Shown here: positions 43,589 through 53,588 of the stretch, one piece after another
How positions within the stretch are numbered: the first letter of the stretch is position 1
Layout of the letters: every line of letters begins with the position of its first letter
Source of the DNA: Paenibacillus polygoni
GTDB lineage: Bacteria > Bacillota > Bacilli > Paenibacillales > Paenibacillaceae
Length of the DNA: 64,000 bases
Reading direction: 5' to 3'
Assembly: GCF_030263935.1 (NCBI RefSeq)
Contig: NZ_CP127162.1
Location: 2,861,501 to 2,925,500 of the forward strand
The notes under the pieces: model-generated
Seen by the model: only the letters and a program-made list of their open reading frames with translations
Databases searched by the model: none
Told to the model about the DNA's origin: nothing
Translations under genes and position numbers: made by a program

Positions 43589-44485
43589 CTAGTACTCAAC
43601 ATCACTGCCGAGATATTTAAACTGAATAAATGAAATGGCACCGATGACGATAGCAAGAATAACGCCCATTGCGGCTGCAATCCCGAAATTACCTAATTTA
43701 AAGGCTTGCTCATATACTCCGTACATCACGGTAGATGTCGCGTACATCGGACCACCGGAGGTTAGCAATTGAATAATCGCAAATACCTGGAACGTATTGA
43801 TTGTGGTAATGACGATAATGTACAAGTTCGTTGGCATCAGCATGGGCCACAATATGTTTTTAAATATTTGCCAGCTGTTTGCCCGGTCCATTTGCGCAGC
43901 TTCAATATAAGATTTCGGAATATTACCGAGTGATGCGACATACAGGATAATCGGTTGTCCAACTGACGTTGTTATCAGAACTGCTATAATAGCTAGAAGT
44001 GCTGTTCGTGTATCACCCAGCCAGTTTATAGGTTCCATTCCAAATAGGCTTGTAAGGTAGTTAAGTATTCCATAATTGGTATGGTAGATCGATGCCCAGA
44101 CAACTGTAATACTGACAACAGAGGAAACAGCGGGTAGATAAAAGATCCCTCTGAATAGGGAACGTATCCCTTCTGATTTTTGATAAATCATCATGGCTAC
44201 ATAGAGAGAAAAGATGACGACAACGGGGACGGCGATTAAGACGATAAGCATTGTGTTCCACATCGATTTACCGAATGTTTCGTCCTGGAAAAGATGCTGG
44301 TAATTATCAAACCCTATAAAATCAAAGTCACGAAGTGTATAGGAGAAAAAGCTGATGTAGATCCCTTTCAGCATTGGATAAGCAACAAATATACTAAAAA
44401 ATGCTAGTGCCGGGAGTAAAAACAAATAACTTGCGATCCAGTCCCGCCATATGTACTGCTTATTTCGAAAGAATGTAAGATTCAT
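43589..44485 (-). CDS. carbohydrate ABC importer permease, MalF type
   Basis: A 298-residue CUT1 permease, six membrane helices, EAA loop SYIEAAQMDRANSWQIFKNILWPMLMP. It pairs with the MalG-type protein. GAAGGGG precedes the ATG. A strong hairpin sits between it and the binding-protein gene upstream, likely lowering permease expression relative to the binding protein. Confidence 0.92.
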   Translation of the reverse strand: MNLTFFRNKQYIWRDWIASYLFLLPALAFFSIFVAYPMLKGIYISFFSYTLRDFDFIGFDNYQHLFQDETFGKSMWNTMLIVLIAVPVVVIFSLYVAMMIYQKSEGIRSLFRGIFYLPAVSSVVSITVVWASIYHTNYGILNYLTSLFGMEPINWLGDTRTALLAIIAVLITTSVGQPIILYVASLGNIPKSYIEAAQMDRANSWQIFKNILWPMLMPTNLYIIVITTINTFQVFAIIQLLTSGGPMYATSTVMYGVYEQAFKLGNFGIAAAMGVILAIVIGAISFIQFKYLGSDVEY

Positions 44486-44514
44486 GATTCCCCTTCTTTC
44501 CTCACATCTGTACT

Positions 44515-44552
44515 AAAAGAGAAGCGTGCGTGAAAGCACGCTTTCTCTTTTT
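44515..44552 (-). terminator. intercistronic attenuator between binding protein and permease genes
   Basis: A strong hairpin with arms AGAGAAGCGTGC and GCACGCTTTCTCT (one bulge), flanked by A and T runs. It lies inside the operon 12 bases after the binding-protein stop and should act as a partial terminator or 3'-end stabiliser. Confidence 0.8.
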
Positions 44553-44564
44553 GGTACACAGATC

Positions 44565-45956
44565 TTATTTTGCTGTAGCTGCTTTGGCTTTTGTAATCGC
44601 TTCATTCGCTTTGGTTGCAAATGTGTTTAATGCTTCTTCGCCGCTAGCTGCACCTAATAGAGCACGTTGTAATTCTGGGAACCAGAACGTACGAACTTCG
44701 GCATAACCATCTGCAATGGTCGGCGGATCTGTCACAAATTTCCGTGCAAGCTCGGAGTATTCATATTCTGAATCGTCATATAATCCAGTGATAGAATTCC
44801 GAACCGACAAACCGCCTGTCTGAATTAAGCTTTTTTTACCCCATTCCGGGTCATTCGCGACAAAATCAATGAATGTTTTGGAAGCAGTAATCTTAGCTTC
44901 ATCATCATTATTAAAGATCGCCATACCTCCAAGATAAGGTTCGAGCTTTGGCTCGCTTCCATCCAGTGTTGGATAAGGAAGAAGAACATCTTCAAACTCT
45001 GCTTGTTTTAACGGAGCATTCTGTGCTCTAAGTACAGCGGAATAGTTAATACTGAAAGCAAGTTTTCCTTGCAAGAACAAATCATTGACGTCTGCAGCAG
45101 CAAGTGATGCCGATCCTGATATGACTAATCCGTCTTTCTCCGCCTGTACAAGCCAGTCCAGCGCAGCTCCTGCTTCCTTCGTATTAATAGCCACCGCACT
45201 TCCCTCTTCATTCAGAAATCTGGAAATACCAAGGTTTGCAAGGTAACCGCGTGTTCCTTGGTCTCCTGCTTGGCTTTTTGCATAGAATCCGGAAGGAATG
45301 ACGTCCGGTGCTTTTTCTTTTACTGCCTCAAGAGCTTTCTTATATTCATCAAATGTCCAGGTGCGATCCGGTTTATCTAAGGGAAGAAGATCAAGTGCTC
45401 CGATTTTCTCAAAGACAGTCTTGTTGACAGCCATCATAAAAGGAGCCGTATTTATTGGATACATATAAATGGTTTCATCTACTACTGACTGCTTCCAAAA
45501 TGCAGGGGCAATGTCATTTTTGATTTCATCTGTAACCATGTCATCCAGCGGAGCAAGTAAGTCTTTTTTCGCCCAGTCAATAATTCGGCCTGGCGCATCA
45601 TAGATTACATCCGGCGCGGAGTTTGTGGCGATCGCTACATTCAGTTTCTCTGGTCCTCCATCATAGGTAATCATCTCGAGATTCACTTTAATTTCAGGAT
45701 GTTTTTGATTAAAGGCCTCAATTAACTGTTTCTCGTACTTCCCTACTTCCCCGTCAAGGGCTTGATATGTAGGGAAATTCCACCATGTAATCTCTACCGG
45801 TTTATTTGTATCTGCCGGTTTTTCTGCTGTGTTCCCTTTCTCCCCGCTGTTTGGGGTGGATGTTCCACCTTCTTGATTTGGACTACAAGCAGCTATCATA
45901 GAAACCATGAGAAGTACGGAAATAAAACCAGTGATCCGTTTCTTTACAGCGATCAT
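44565..45956 (-). CDS. extracellular sugar-binding lipoprotein of the sialic acid importer
   Basis: A 463-residue family-1 solute-binding protein. The signal peptide ends in the lipobox SMIAACSP; the mature N-terminus is a Thr/Gly/Lys-rich linker, then VEITWWNFPTYQ typical of CUT1 binding proteins. The ATG at 45956, seven bases after AAGGGGG, is preferred over 45962, which overlaps that site. It is the first gene of the nan operon and is divergent from the two-component system. Confidence 0.92.
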   Translation of the reverse strand: MIAVKKRITGFISVLLMVSMIAACSPNQEGGTSTPNSGEKGNTAEKPADTNKPVEITWWNFPTYQALDGEVGKYEKQLIEAFNQKHPEIKVNLEMITYDGGPEKLNVAIATNSAPDVIYDAPGRIIDWAKKDLLAPLDDMVTDEIKNDIAPAFWKQSVVDETIYMYPINTAPFMMAVNKTVFEKIGALDLLPLDKPDRTWTFDEYKKALEAVKEKAPDVIPSGFYAKSQAGDQGTRGYLANLGISRFLNEEGSAVAINTKEAGAALDWLVQAEKDGLVISGSASLAAADVNDLFLQGKLAFSINYSAVLRAQNAPLKQAEFEDVLLPYPTLDGSEPKLEPYLGGMAIFNNDDEAKITASKTFIDFVANDPEWGKKSLIQTGGLSVRNSITGLYDDSEYEYSELARKFVTDPPTIADGYAEVRTFWFPELQRALLGAASGEEALNTFATKANEAITKAKAATAK

Positions 45957-46095
45957 TGCCATTCCCCCTTGTTAGTCGATACTCGAAAAATTTCTTTTCG
46001 TGATCTATCTCAAGAATAATGTAAAATTCGCGGAGCGAGAATCCCTGTAATTTGAGATCTGGGACACAATTTTTACTTATTTATAGGGAACTATC

Positions 46096-46122
46096 TTTAC
46101 ATATCCCTGCATTTTGTATAAT
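46096..46122 (+). promoter_or_regulatory. probable promoter of the two-component system
   Basis: TTTACA (46096-46101), a short 15-base spacer and a perfect TATAAT (46117-46122). The spacer is two bases below the optimum, so the assignment is tentative. Confidence 0.5.
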
Positions 46123-46189
46123 GATTGTTAAAAACATCACCTATTAACTTGTCTTAGTAATGAAATCCTTCAAATGCGAGGTGCTACCT

Positions 46190-47824
46190 ATGTGTAAGCT
46201 GCTTATAGTGGAAGATGAATGGATCATACGAACCGGACTGAGGCAGTATTTTCCGTGGCAGGAACTAGGCGTTAACGACATTTATGAAGCTGAAAACGGA
46301 GCAGATGGATTACAACTTGCACTTGAAGTGAGACCCGATCTTATCATTAGTGATATTCGGATGCCTGAAATGAACGGACTTGAGATGATTGAGCAGCTGC
46401 GTCCGCTTCTGCCTGATACTTTTTTTATCATCCTAACGGGGTATAACGAATTCGATTACGCGAAGCAGGCCATTCGCCTCGGTCATATTCAGGATTATTT
46501 GCTGAAACCGCTGGAGTACGAGGAGAGCATGAGATCAGTCCAGAATACAGTCCAGTTCATTCAAGCGAAAAAAGAGGAGCAGAAGAAGAGATTAATGCTA
46601 GTGGAGGAACAAAACAAATGGAATCAGAGTGAACTTATAAAACAGTTATTAGATTCTAACTTTGATAAAAAATTGCCTGACAAACCGTTTTCTTTGTCCT
46701 ATCCATTAGAATCTGAGCATGCGATGTACATTCCCATTGTCAGTACCCACATTGCTCCCTATGGAAGCCTGTCCTTACCGGATCTAAATTGGACCGGTGA
46801 AATGTTACAATTCATTGCAGATCATATACCGATCGTTCCAATATGCTTGGAGGAACATTCTTCCCCCCTACTCTCGTACCTCCATCAGAACCGATTATAT
46901 GTGATTGTTTGTTGTCAGCATGTGAACCCGAACGATCACAACCTTGCTGCAGCGCTGAAAAAGGTAAATCAAGGTCAAACACATAAAACGTATATTTCTA
47001 TTGGGCATCCCTCGTCCTCCCTGTACGAGATGGGAGAACATTTTAGATATACGGAGGAATTGTTGTTACTTCGTTACTCCGAGCGGGAAACCTACTTCTT
47101 CTCTCCTAACTCAAATTCTTCTCATCCAAAAGCAGAGTTTTCGGCCATAAGACTGGATGGAATGGAGAAAGTACAACTCATGACCACACTCGAACAAAAA
47201 GATACAACGGCTCTTCGTAAGCTTATTCTCAATTTCTCTCATCGTACTTATCAACTGAACTTAAGGGGAAATTCGCGTCAATGGCTCATTTTTCTTCAAG
47301 AGGTCATTAGCTTAATCCTGCGCTATACGGATCATCATCATCCGTTGTCCTCCGAAATCTATAGTGAACAATTGATTAAACTACGCTTTATAGAAGATTT
47401 CCAAACTTCAGAGCAGTTGTTTACCTGGCTAGCCGATTGGGCAGAGCAGATTATTTCTAATCCAGAACAGAGTGGCAGCAGCGGCCTGTCCGAAACGAAC
47501 GATACGTACATCTTTTTAGAGATCGAAAAGTTTATGAAGCAGCATTTGGATCATGATCTCTCACTTCAGATGGTCGCAGAGCGATTTTTCTATAACCCTT
47601 CTTACCTAAGCCGATTATTCAAAACAAAATTAAATAAAAACTATATGACTTACGTTACGGAACTTCGTATCGGATACGCCAAAGAATGTCTGAAAGACCC
47701 TAGTCTTCTCATCAGCGATGTTAGTCTGATGTGTGGGTACAAAAGTTACAAGCATTTTGTAAAAACATTTCGCAGTATTACTCACATGACACCAACCGAC
47801 TATCGCAAACGAATAGGGATGTGA
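46190..47824 (+). CDS. response regulator, REC + AraC-type DNA-binding domain (YesN type)
   Basis: About 544 residues. The receiver has LLIVEDE, the phosphorylated Asp in LIISDIRMPEMNG and Lys in LLKPLEY; the C-terminus is an AraC HTH pair (VAERFFYNPSYLSRLFK and ISDVSLMCGYKSYKHFVKTFRS). The ATG at 46190 follows GAGGTG. It is paired with the YesM-type kinase seven bases downstream and divergent from the nan importer. In Paenibacillus such pairs usually switch on the adjacent sugar ABC operon; here probably sialic acid or a sialoglycan (inference). Confidence 0.93.
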   Translation: MCKLLIVEDEWIIRTGLRQYFPWQELGVNDIYEAENGADGLQLALEVRPDLIISDIRMPEMNGLEMIEQLRPLLPDTFFIILTGYNEFDYAKQAIRLGHIQDYLLKPLEYEESMRSVQNTVQFIQAKKEEQKKRLMLVEEQNKWNQSELIKQLLDSNFDKKLPDKPFSLSYPLESEHAMYIPIVSTHIAPYGSLSLPDLNWTGEMLQFIADHIPIVPICLEEHSSPLLSYLHQNRLYVIVCCQHVNPNDHNLAAALKKVNQGQTHKTYISIGHPSSSLYEMGEHFRYTEELLLLRYSERETYFFSPNSNSSHPKAEFSAIRLDGMEKVQLMTTLEQKDTTALRKLILNFSHRTYQLNLRGNSRQWLIFLQEVISLILRYTDHHHPLSSEIYSEQLIKLRFIEDFQTSEQLFTWLADWAEQIISNPEQSGSSGLSETNDTYIFLEIEKFMKQHLDHDLSLQMVAERFFYNPSYLSRLFKTKLNKNYMTYVTELRIGYAKECLKDPSLLISDVSLMCGYKSYKHFVKTFRSITHMTPTDYRKRIGM

Positions 47825-47830
47825 TTTTAT

Positions 47831-49672
47831 TTGGAGCTGCTCACCCATTGGCTGAAACAATTTCACTTCAAACGTGTAAATCAGCAAATTTTCGTCCTCA
47901 TGATTCTCATCATCACGATTCCTCTTGCCGTAATGTCATGGTTTATCTACTTATTTTCAGTGCAATCGATCAAAAATGAATATCAGAACAGTGCCAATCT
48001 GATTCTAAACAATCTTTCCTTTAACATTGATCAATATTTGCAAAGTATTGAAAAAGGAACGCTGAATGCTCAGCTTGACAGCAGTCTTCAGGATTCCCTT
48101 TACAGATGGCTGCAGCATCCGGAAGAAGACCAAAACTATCAATATCGAAATGTCATTGAACAGTTTGTCAGTACCATCGAAATTACGATTAAAAATGTAG
48201 ACAGTGTTCAGATTTATGCAGGAAATCGAGTCTTTTATTCAGCTGATTTTAATCGTTACAGTTATGTAGAGACTGACTTCCTAAATAAGCCATGGTATCA
48301 GGAAATTTTGAAAGGAAAAGGGAAGATTGTCCTCTTTGGTACACATACTCCTTTTCACCGAATCGGAGGAGAGCAAGAGCATTCTGTCATTTCCATCGGT
48401 AGAGTTATTAATATTACCGGCAGCAAACAGCCGCTGGGTGTCATTCTTGTTGACCTCCGCCCAGATTCACTAAAAGAAATTCTCAGTCTCTCAGAAAACA
48501 GTAACCAAAGCTTCATCATTGTAGATGAGAAGGGAAGCACCGTGTATGCATCTGCGAGAGATTACAAAGGGAAAACTGAAGTAGACGGTGAAGAAACGAT
48601 GCTCGAGAAGTCGGTATTGGAACAAGTCACGAAGCAATCTTCGGGTAACTTCTATGCTTCTGTTCAGGGAACCCCATCCTATATTAATTTTGTCACCTCT
48701 GATTACTCGGGCTGGAAAGTCATTCAATATGTAGATGAAAAACAAATGACGAAAAACGCGGAGTTTCTTCGTTTTATCTTGCTTGGATTTGCGGTATGTA
48801 CACTGCTCGTAGCCTTGTTATTTCTTGCGATCCTCTCTGCTAGAGTGACAAAACCTATCATATTGTTAAGCAGACAAGTCCGTGCTGTAGGTTCGGGGAA
48901 TCTGAATATACAACTCAATACGAATCGTAAGGATGAGTTTGGTATTTTATATCAAGGGATCAGTAATATGGCGGAAGATTTGAAGAATAACCTTGAAAAA
49001 ACATCTGATATGCTGGCTCAGCAAAAATTAGCGCAATATGGGGCATTAAAAAGCCAGATCAATCCTCATTTTCTCGCCAATGCACTCGAATCAATTCAGA
49101 TGAAAGCGGTGATTTCAGGACAACGAGATATAGGGGAAATGGTTGGGCTTCTGGGAAGAATGTTCAGAGTACATATCCAGACTGGCAAAGAACTTGTGCC
49201 CTTAGAAGAAGAACTCGCTCATACTCGTCTTTATATTCAAATCCAGCAAATGCGTTTTGGAGATAAAATCAAATATCGTGAAACTTGCGATCCAGCAGTT
49301 CTCCAGCTGCCTGTCGTTCATTTCTCACTTCAACCCTTAATTGAAAATGCGATTGTACATGGACTGGAGCAAAAAAAAGGAACCGGTAATTTGGAGGTGA
49401 CTGCTGAAATCGTAGATCAAGTCATGTGTATTGAGATTAGAGATGATGGAGCAGGCATTAGTGAAGATCAGCTGCTTGAGATTCGCAACAAACTTTATGA
49501 CCCGGCAAGCAGCCTTGATATGGATCATATTGGCATCAAAAATGTCCATGACCGGATTCAGTATCATTTTGGCGATCCGTATGGTTTACATGTAGAGAGC
49601 AGTTCAGCTGGTACCAAGATTACTATCCTATATCCGGCTCATCATTCGCATGATTTTCCTGAGAAAAGCTAG
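47831..49672 (+). CDS. sensor histidine kinase (YesM type)
   Basis: A 613-residue membrane kinase: first helix about 18-40, a large extracytoplasmic sensor domain (about 41-300), second helix about 302-325, HAMP, His_kinase domain with SQINPHFLANALESI, and an ATPase domain with PLIENAIVHGLEQ and RDDGAGIS. The start is TTG at 47831, seven bases after the regulator stop. It should sense a carbohydrate or a loaded binding protein and phosphorylate the AraC-type regulator. Confidence 0.93.
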   Translation: MELLTHWLKQFHFKRVNQQIFVLMILIITIPLAVMSWFIYLFSVQSIKNEYQNSANLILNNLSFNIDQYLQSIEKGTLNAQLDSSLQDSLYRWLQHPEEDQNYQYRNVIEQFVSTIEITIKNVDSVQIYAGNRVFYSADFNRYSYVETDFLNKPWYQEILKGKGKIVLFGTHTPFHRIGGEQEHSVISIGRVINITGSKQPLGVILVDLRPDSLKEILSLSENSNQSFIIVDEKGSTVYASARDYKGKTEVDGEETMLEKSVLEQVTKQSSGNFYASVQGTPSYINFVTSDYSGWKVIQYVDEKQMTKNAEFLRFILLGFAVCTLLVALLFLAILSARVTKPIILLSRQVRAVGSGNLNIQLNTNRKDEFGILYQGISNMAEDLKNNLEKTSDMLAQQKLAQYGALKSQINPHFLANALESIQMKAVISGQRDIGEMVGLLGRMFRVHIQTGKELVPLEEELAHTRLYIQIQQMRFGDKIKYRETCDPAVLQLPVVHFSLQPLIENAIVHGLEQKKGTGNLEVTAEIVDQVMCIEIRDDGAGISEDQLLEIRNKLYDPASSLDMDHIGIKNVHDRIQYHFGDPYGLHVESSSAGTKITILYPAHHSHDFPEKS

Positions 49673-49795
49673 AAACCCATATCTCCTCCTACCGTTCCTG
49701 CGTTTCTATATTGCCAGCGGAAGCTCCATGTAAAAGGAGTTCTAACAGGATCCCATCCACCCATATTAGGGACAGTATTTTTCTACTATTACAAC

Positions 49796-49828
49796 AAAAA
49801 AAGAACCAGCAATGCCGGTTCTTTTTTT
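49796..49828. terminator. bidirectional terminator between kinase and NRPS genes
   Basis: A 12-bp stem AAAAAAAGAACC / GGTTCTTTTTTT works for the + strand kinase and for the minus strand NRPS. Confidence 0.9.
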
Positions 49829-49849
49829 GTTCTTTTTTTCTCATGTGAA

Positions 49850-52800
49850 TTAGCTGCTTACCTTAGGAAAATATCCAATATCTACGGCATGTTTAATTAG
49901 TTGATGAATAAAAGATTCGTCCGGTTCAGCACATACTACACCTGTCTCTATCAGATGCTCTAATGTTTGCGGACAAGCATAACGAAATGCTGAATTTTTC
50001 GCTCCATCGCCTTCCAGCTGCGCCATAGCCAGTTCAAGTCCTGTCTGATCTTTCGGTTCTGCAGGATTCAGCAGCCAAGATTCAAACTCAGGGAGTCCTA
50101 ACAATTTAATCTCATAACCATAGTTGGTAAAGTATTCAACCATTTGTTCATACGAAACTGCAACCGGATTACAAATGTGGAACACCTTACCGACCGTTTC
50201 CTTCTGAAGAGCTAGAGCAATGATGGCTTCCCCCGCATAATTTATCGGAGTCAGATCAACTTCCCATCTTACATTAGGCGCCTTCTCTAATAGAAGCATT
50301 GCTTTTAGCATCCGGTAGAATGCATTCTGATCAATATTTTTCTGGAAGACCCCTGTCGTAGAATTGCAAGAAAGATTCCCCACACGATAGATACTAGCGG
50401 CTACGCCCTCTTCCTCGCCATATTTCACAACAAGCTTCTCAGCTTCGAGCTTACTGTTCGTGTATACATTCTCAATATAGGAAGTTTCGTAACCTGATCC
50501 CTGAACAACACCATCCCATTGACCGTTAAAAGCTAAATCCTCCGGTATACCCAGTGTAGAAATAAAATGGAAACGGGTATCAGGTTTTTTCTTCGCTAGT
50601 TTCAGGAGTCGTCTCGTACTATCAATGTTCACACTTGCAAAATGTTCAGAATCCCCGAAATGTTTTACATCAGCACCGCAGTGTACAATCGAATCAACCA
50701 GCTTATCTACGAGCATCCGGTCTGCTTCACTAAAACCAAGGTTTTCTTGTGAGAGATCTCCTTCAATAATGACTACACGGTTATTCATCACTTCTGCAAT
50801 CGAACTTCCGAAGTATCCCTCCATTACATCCGTTAATCGCTCCAAAGAAGACTGCTCACGGGAAGGGCGTACCAGACAATAAATAACGGCTTCTGATTTA
50901 TGTAACAATTCATAGAGCAGATGGGATCCTAAGTAACCTGTCGCACCAGTAAGTAAAATATTATTTTGTTTCGACAAGTTCTCTTCCCTGGCTTGGTCTG
51001 AACCAAAGATAAGCGGATATTCTACCAAATCTTGAATCGGAAGGTTAGCCAGATCTGCTGCATCTTGAAGCATCTCTTCTCTACCCATCTCTTCTATTCT
51101 CTCTGATAATTTTGCGATCGTAGGGTACACGAAGAAATCATTAATTTTCAGCTGCGGAAAATGAGGTTTTAAAATTACTAGAATTTCTAGAATTTTTAGT
51201 GAATACCCTCCAATTTCAAAAAAGTCATCATGGACACCGATTCTAGTGAGTCCCAGCGCTTTTTGCCAAGCTTCGCTTACTTGTATCTGTAATTCATTCT
51301 CAGGAGCTTCATATTCAGTATCGTCATGGTCTATATTTATTTCGTACAGAGCTAGTTTTTTACGATCCAGTTTGCCTGTAGGTGATAAAGGCATTTGTTC
51401 TAAATGGTTAAAGTATTTAGGGATCATGTAATTTGGAACCTTTTTGCTTAAAAATTGTACAAGATCACTTTGGGCAATTGCCTGTCCATGATTTGATGTA
51501 TAAAATCCTACCAAAATCTTTGTACCATCTTGGTCTTGTCTTGCTAAAACAACGATATCTTTAACGAGTTCATGCTTAGCTAAATTATCTTCAATCTCTC
51601 CAATTTCAACCCTAAAACCTCTGATTTTCACCTGAAAATCTTTTCTTCCTCTATACTCGACTTCGCCATTTGGCAAAAGTCTAACCAGATCTCCCGTCCG
51701 GTAGAGTGTTTTTCCAGAACCTTCTGTAATCGGATCAGCTATGAATACTTCCTTTGTTTTTTCCGGTAAATGCAAGTATCCTTTCGCAAGACCCATCGAA
51801 CTAATCAAGAGTTCACCCGTCACACAGGTCGGACAAAGCTTATTATTCGCATCCACCACATAGAGTTCATAGTTCGCAAGCGGCTTACCTATACTTACAG
51901 TTGAGATATGTTCTGGAAGTTCGTAGTCAATCACATGTGCTGTTGCAACAGAAGTAATCTCTGTCGGTCCATATAGATTTATAACAGGTACGGATAGTTT
52001 TTTCTGGAGCATTCTTACCATTTCACCAGGCAGAGCTTCCCCTGCAACCGCAATACTTTTAATATTACGATAACTATGTATTTCATTTTCTGGCAAATGG
52101 GCTGCAAGCTGATTGAAAAAGACCGTCGGCAAAATAGCAAATCTTGTAGCTCCTGTTTGTTTTACGGCCTCTGTAAAAGCATCAATAGAGAAACGTTCTT
52201 CATCTGCTAACAAATGAAGTCTGGAACCACTGACAAGTGAACTAAATAAATCATACACCGAAGCGTCAAAACTGAAAGTAGAATACTGTAAGATGATATC
52301 TTGCTCCGTCAACTGGAGATGGTCCATAGTGCCGAACGCCAAATTCACTACACCCTTATGAGAAATGAGTGCTCCTTTTGGTTTCCCTGTTGAACCGGAT
52401 GTATAGATAACATAAGCTAGATCATCTCCGTTCAAGTCTATAGCAGGAGTAACATTCGTATCTACCTCGGATGACTCCATACTCACCTGCGGATAAATAA
52501 TTAATGGTTTTACTTCGAAATCTGATAATAGTGAATTTAATTTTGCTGTGAAATCTGGCTGAGCTAATATCAGTCTTGACTTCGTATCTTCAATAATATA
52601 GGCATTTCTTTCATCCGGATGGGAAGGATCAAGCGGAACATAAGCTCCCCCGGCTTTGATAATACCAAACAGACTCACAATAGTAGTAAGACTGCGCTCC
52701 ATAAAAATAGATACGAACTCACCCTTCTGCAGTCCATTAGAGAGCAGCATCTGAGCTACACAAGTAGATAGATGATTAAGCTCCTGATAAGTGATCTCTT

Positions 52801-53575
52801 GGTCACCATAGGAAATGGCGGTCCGCTCAGGATATTTCTCTACTGTCGCAGCAAACATGGCTGTAATTGTTAGTTCAGAAGGCAGATCTTTCTTCTTATT
52901 ATTGAGCTGCTCGTAGGCGGCTAAATCTGCAGGTGTTACTATAGAAATTTGATCAATTGGCATATTCATATGTTCAATGAGCTCGTTACAGAGATATACA
53001 TAATTATCGCTAAACTTGCGAATCGTGGATTCTTCATACAGCTCTTGTGCATAGGTAATATGAAGTTTCCAGCTATCCAGCACTCCCTGCCCTACAAACC
53101 AATGTAAATCACTGTTCGGATGGTGAAGCTGATCTCCATAGAGCGTATGGAAAGCTATAGTTTGACCTAGAAATTCCCCGATTTCTGCCAGTGTATGATC
53201 CGTTTCTTCGATTGCTTTCAGCTTCATGTCTACTTGATCATATACGGTTTGAAAGTTTTCTGATCCACTTAGCATGATGCGCAGTGGGAGAATACCGCCT
53301 TTATGATCGCTCACTCCGACCAGCAAATCTTTATCACCACTCATCTTGTACAAAAATACGATATAACTTGAGAGCATCCAAGTGTTCATATCATACAAAG
53401 AATGTAGTTGTTCAAATCTTGATAGCTTTCCAGTCAGTGAAATGTCCATTTCCTTCATGGTTCTGCCTGACATCTTTGCCGGATAGTCTGTATACATATA
53501 AAATCCTGGCAAAGGCAGCTGTAACTCGTTCATCCAATACTCTTTGCCATGTCTAGTTAGTAGTGTTGTATTCAA
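49850..53575 (-). CDS. single-module NRPS: half condensation domain - A - PCP - thioester reductase
   Basis: A 1241-residue synthetase. Residues about 10-215 look like the C-terminal lobe of a condensation domain, without HHxxxDG. The adenylation domain spans about 235-740 (YTSGSTGKPKG at 391, GPTEITS at 536, YRTGDLVR at 625, Lys735). The specificity-pocket residues, by alignment to GrsA, are D437 A438 Y441 A480 A509 A511 L534 S542 V543 K735; I cannot assign an amino acid. PCP Ser792 is in EIGGYSLK. The C-terminal reductase has GATGYLG (877-883) and YTNSK. It should load one amino acid and release it as an aldehyde or alcohol. The start is TTG at 53575. No phosphopantetheinyl transferase is nearby. 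Confidence 0.92.
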   Translation of the reverse strand: MNTTLLTRHGKEYWMNELQLPLPGFYMYTDYPAKMSGRTMKEMDISLTGKLSRFEQLHSLYDMNTWMLSSYIVFLYKMSGDKDLLVGVSDHKGGILPLRIMLSGSENFQTVYDQVDMKLKAIEETDHTLAEIGEFLGQTIAFHTLYGDQLHHPNSDLHWFVGQGVLDSWKLHITYAQELYEESTIRKFSDNYVYLCNELIEHMNMPIDQISIVTPADLAAYEQLNNKKKDLPSELTITAMFAATVEKYPERTAISYGDQEITYQELNHLSTCVAQMLLSNGLQKGEFVSIFMERSLTTIVSLFGIIKAGGAYVPLDPSHPDERNAYIIEDTKSRLILAQPDFTAKLNSLLSDFEVKPLIIYPQVSMESSEVDTNVTPAIDLNGDDLAYVIYTSGSTGKPKGALISHKGVVNLAFGTMDHLQLTEQDIILQYSTFSFDASVYDLFSSLVSGSRLHLLADEERFSIDAFTEAVKQTGATRFAILPTVFFNQLAAHLPENEIHSYRNIKSIAVAGEALPGEMVRMLQKKLSVPVINLYGPTEITSVATAHVIDYELPEHISTVSIGKPLANYELYVVDANNKLCPTCVTGELLISSMGLAKGYLHLPEKTKEVFIADPITEGSGKTLYRTGDLVRLLPNGEVEYRGRKDFQVKIRGFRVEIGEIEDNLAKHELVKDIVVLARQDQDGTKILVGFYTSNHGQAIAQSDLVQFLSKKVPNYMIPKYFNHLEQMPLSPTGKLDRKKLALYEINIDHDDTEYEAPENELQIQVSEAWQKALGLTRIGVHDDFFEIGGYSLKILEILVILKPHFPQLKINDFFVYPTIAKLSERIEEMGREEMLQDAADLANLPIQDLVEYPLIFGSDQAREENLSKQNNILLTGATGYLGSHLLYELLHKSEAVIYCLVRPSREQSSLERLTDVMEGYFGSSIAEVMNNRVVIIEGDLSQENLGFSEADRMLVDKLVDSIVHCGADVKHFGDSEHFASVNIDSTRRLLKLAKKKPDTRFHFISTLGIPEDLAFNGQWDGVVQGSGYETSYIENVYTNSKLEAEKLVVKYGEEEGVAASIYRVGNLSCNSTTGVFQKNIDQNAFYRMLKAMLLLEKAPNVRWEVDLTPINYAGEAIIALALQKETVGKVFHICNPVAVSYEQMVEYFTNYGYEIKLLGLPEFESWLLNPAEPKDQTGLELAMAQLEGDGAKNSAFRYACPQTLEHLIETGVVCAEPDESFIHQLIKHAVDIGYFPKVSS

Positions 53576-53588
53576 AATTAATCAGCTC

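Noticed and set aside
49850..53575. The synthetase considered as an alpha-aminoadipate reductase (Lys2 type)
   Set aside because: The A-PCP-reductase order is similar, but the half condensation domain and NRPS-type A domain motifs favour a peptide-type synthetase. Bacteria of this group do not use that lysine route.
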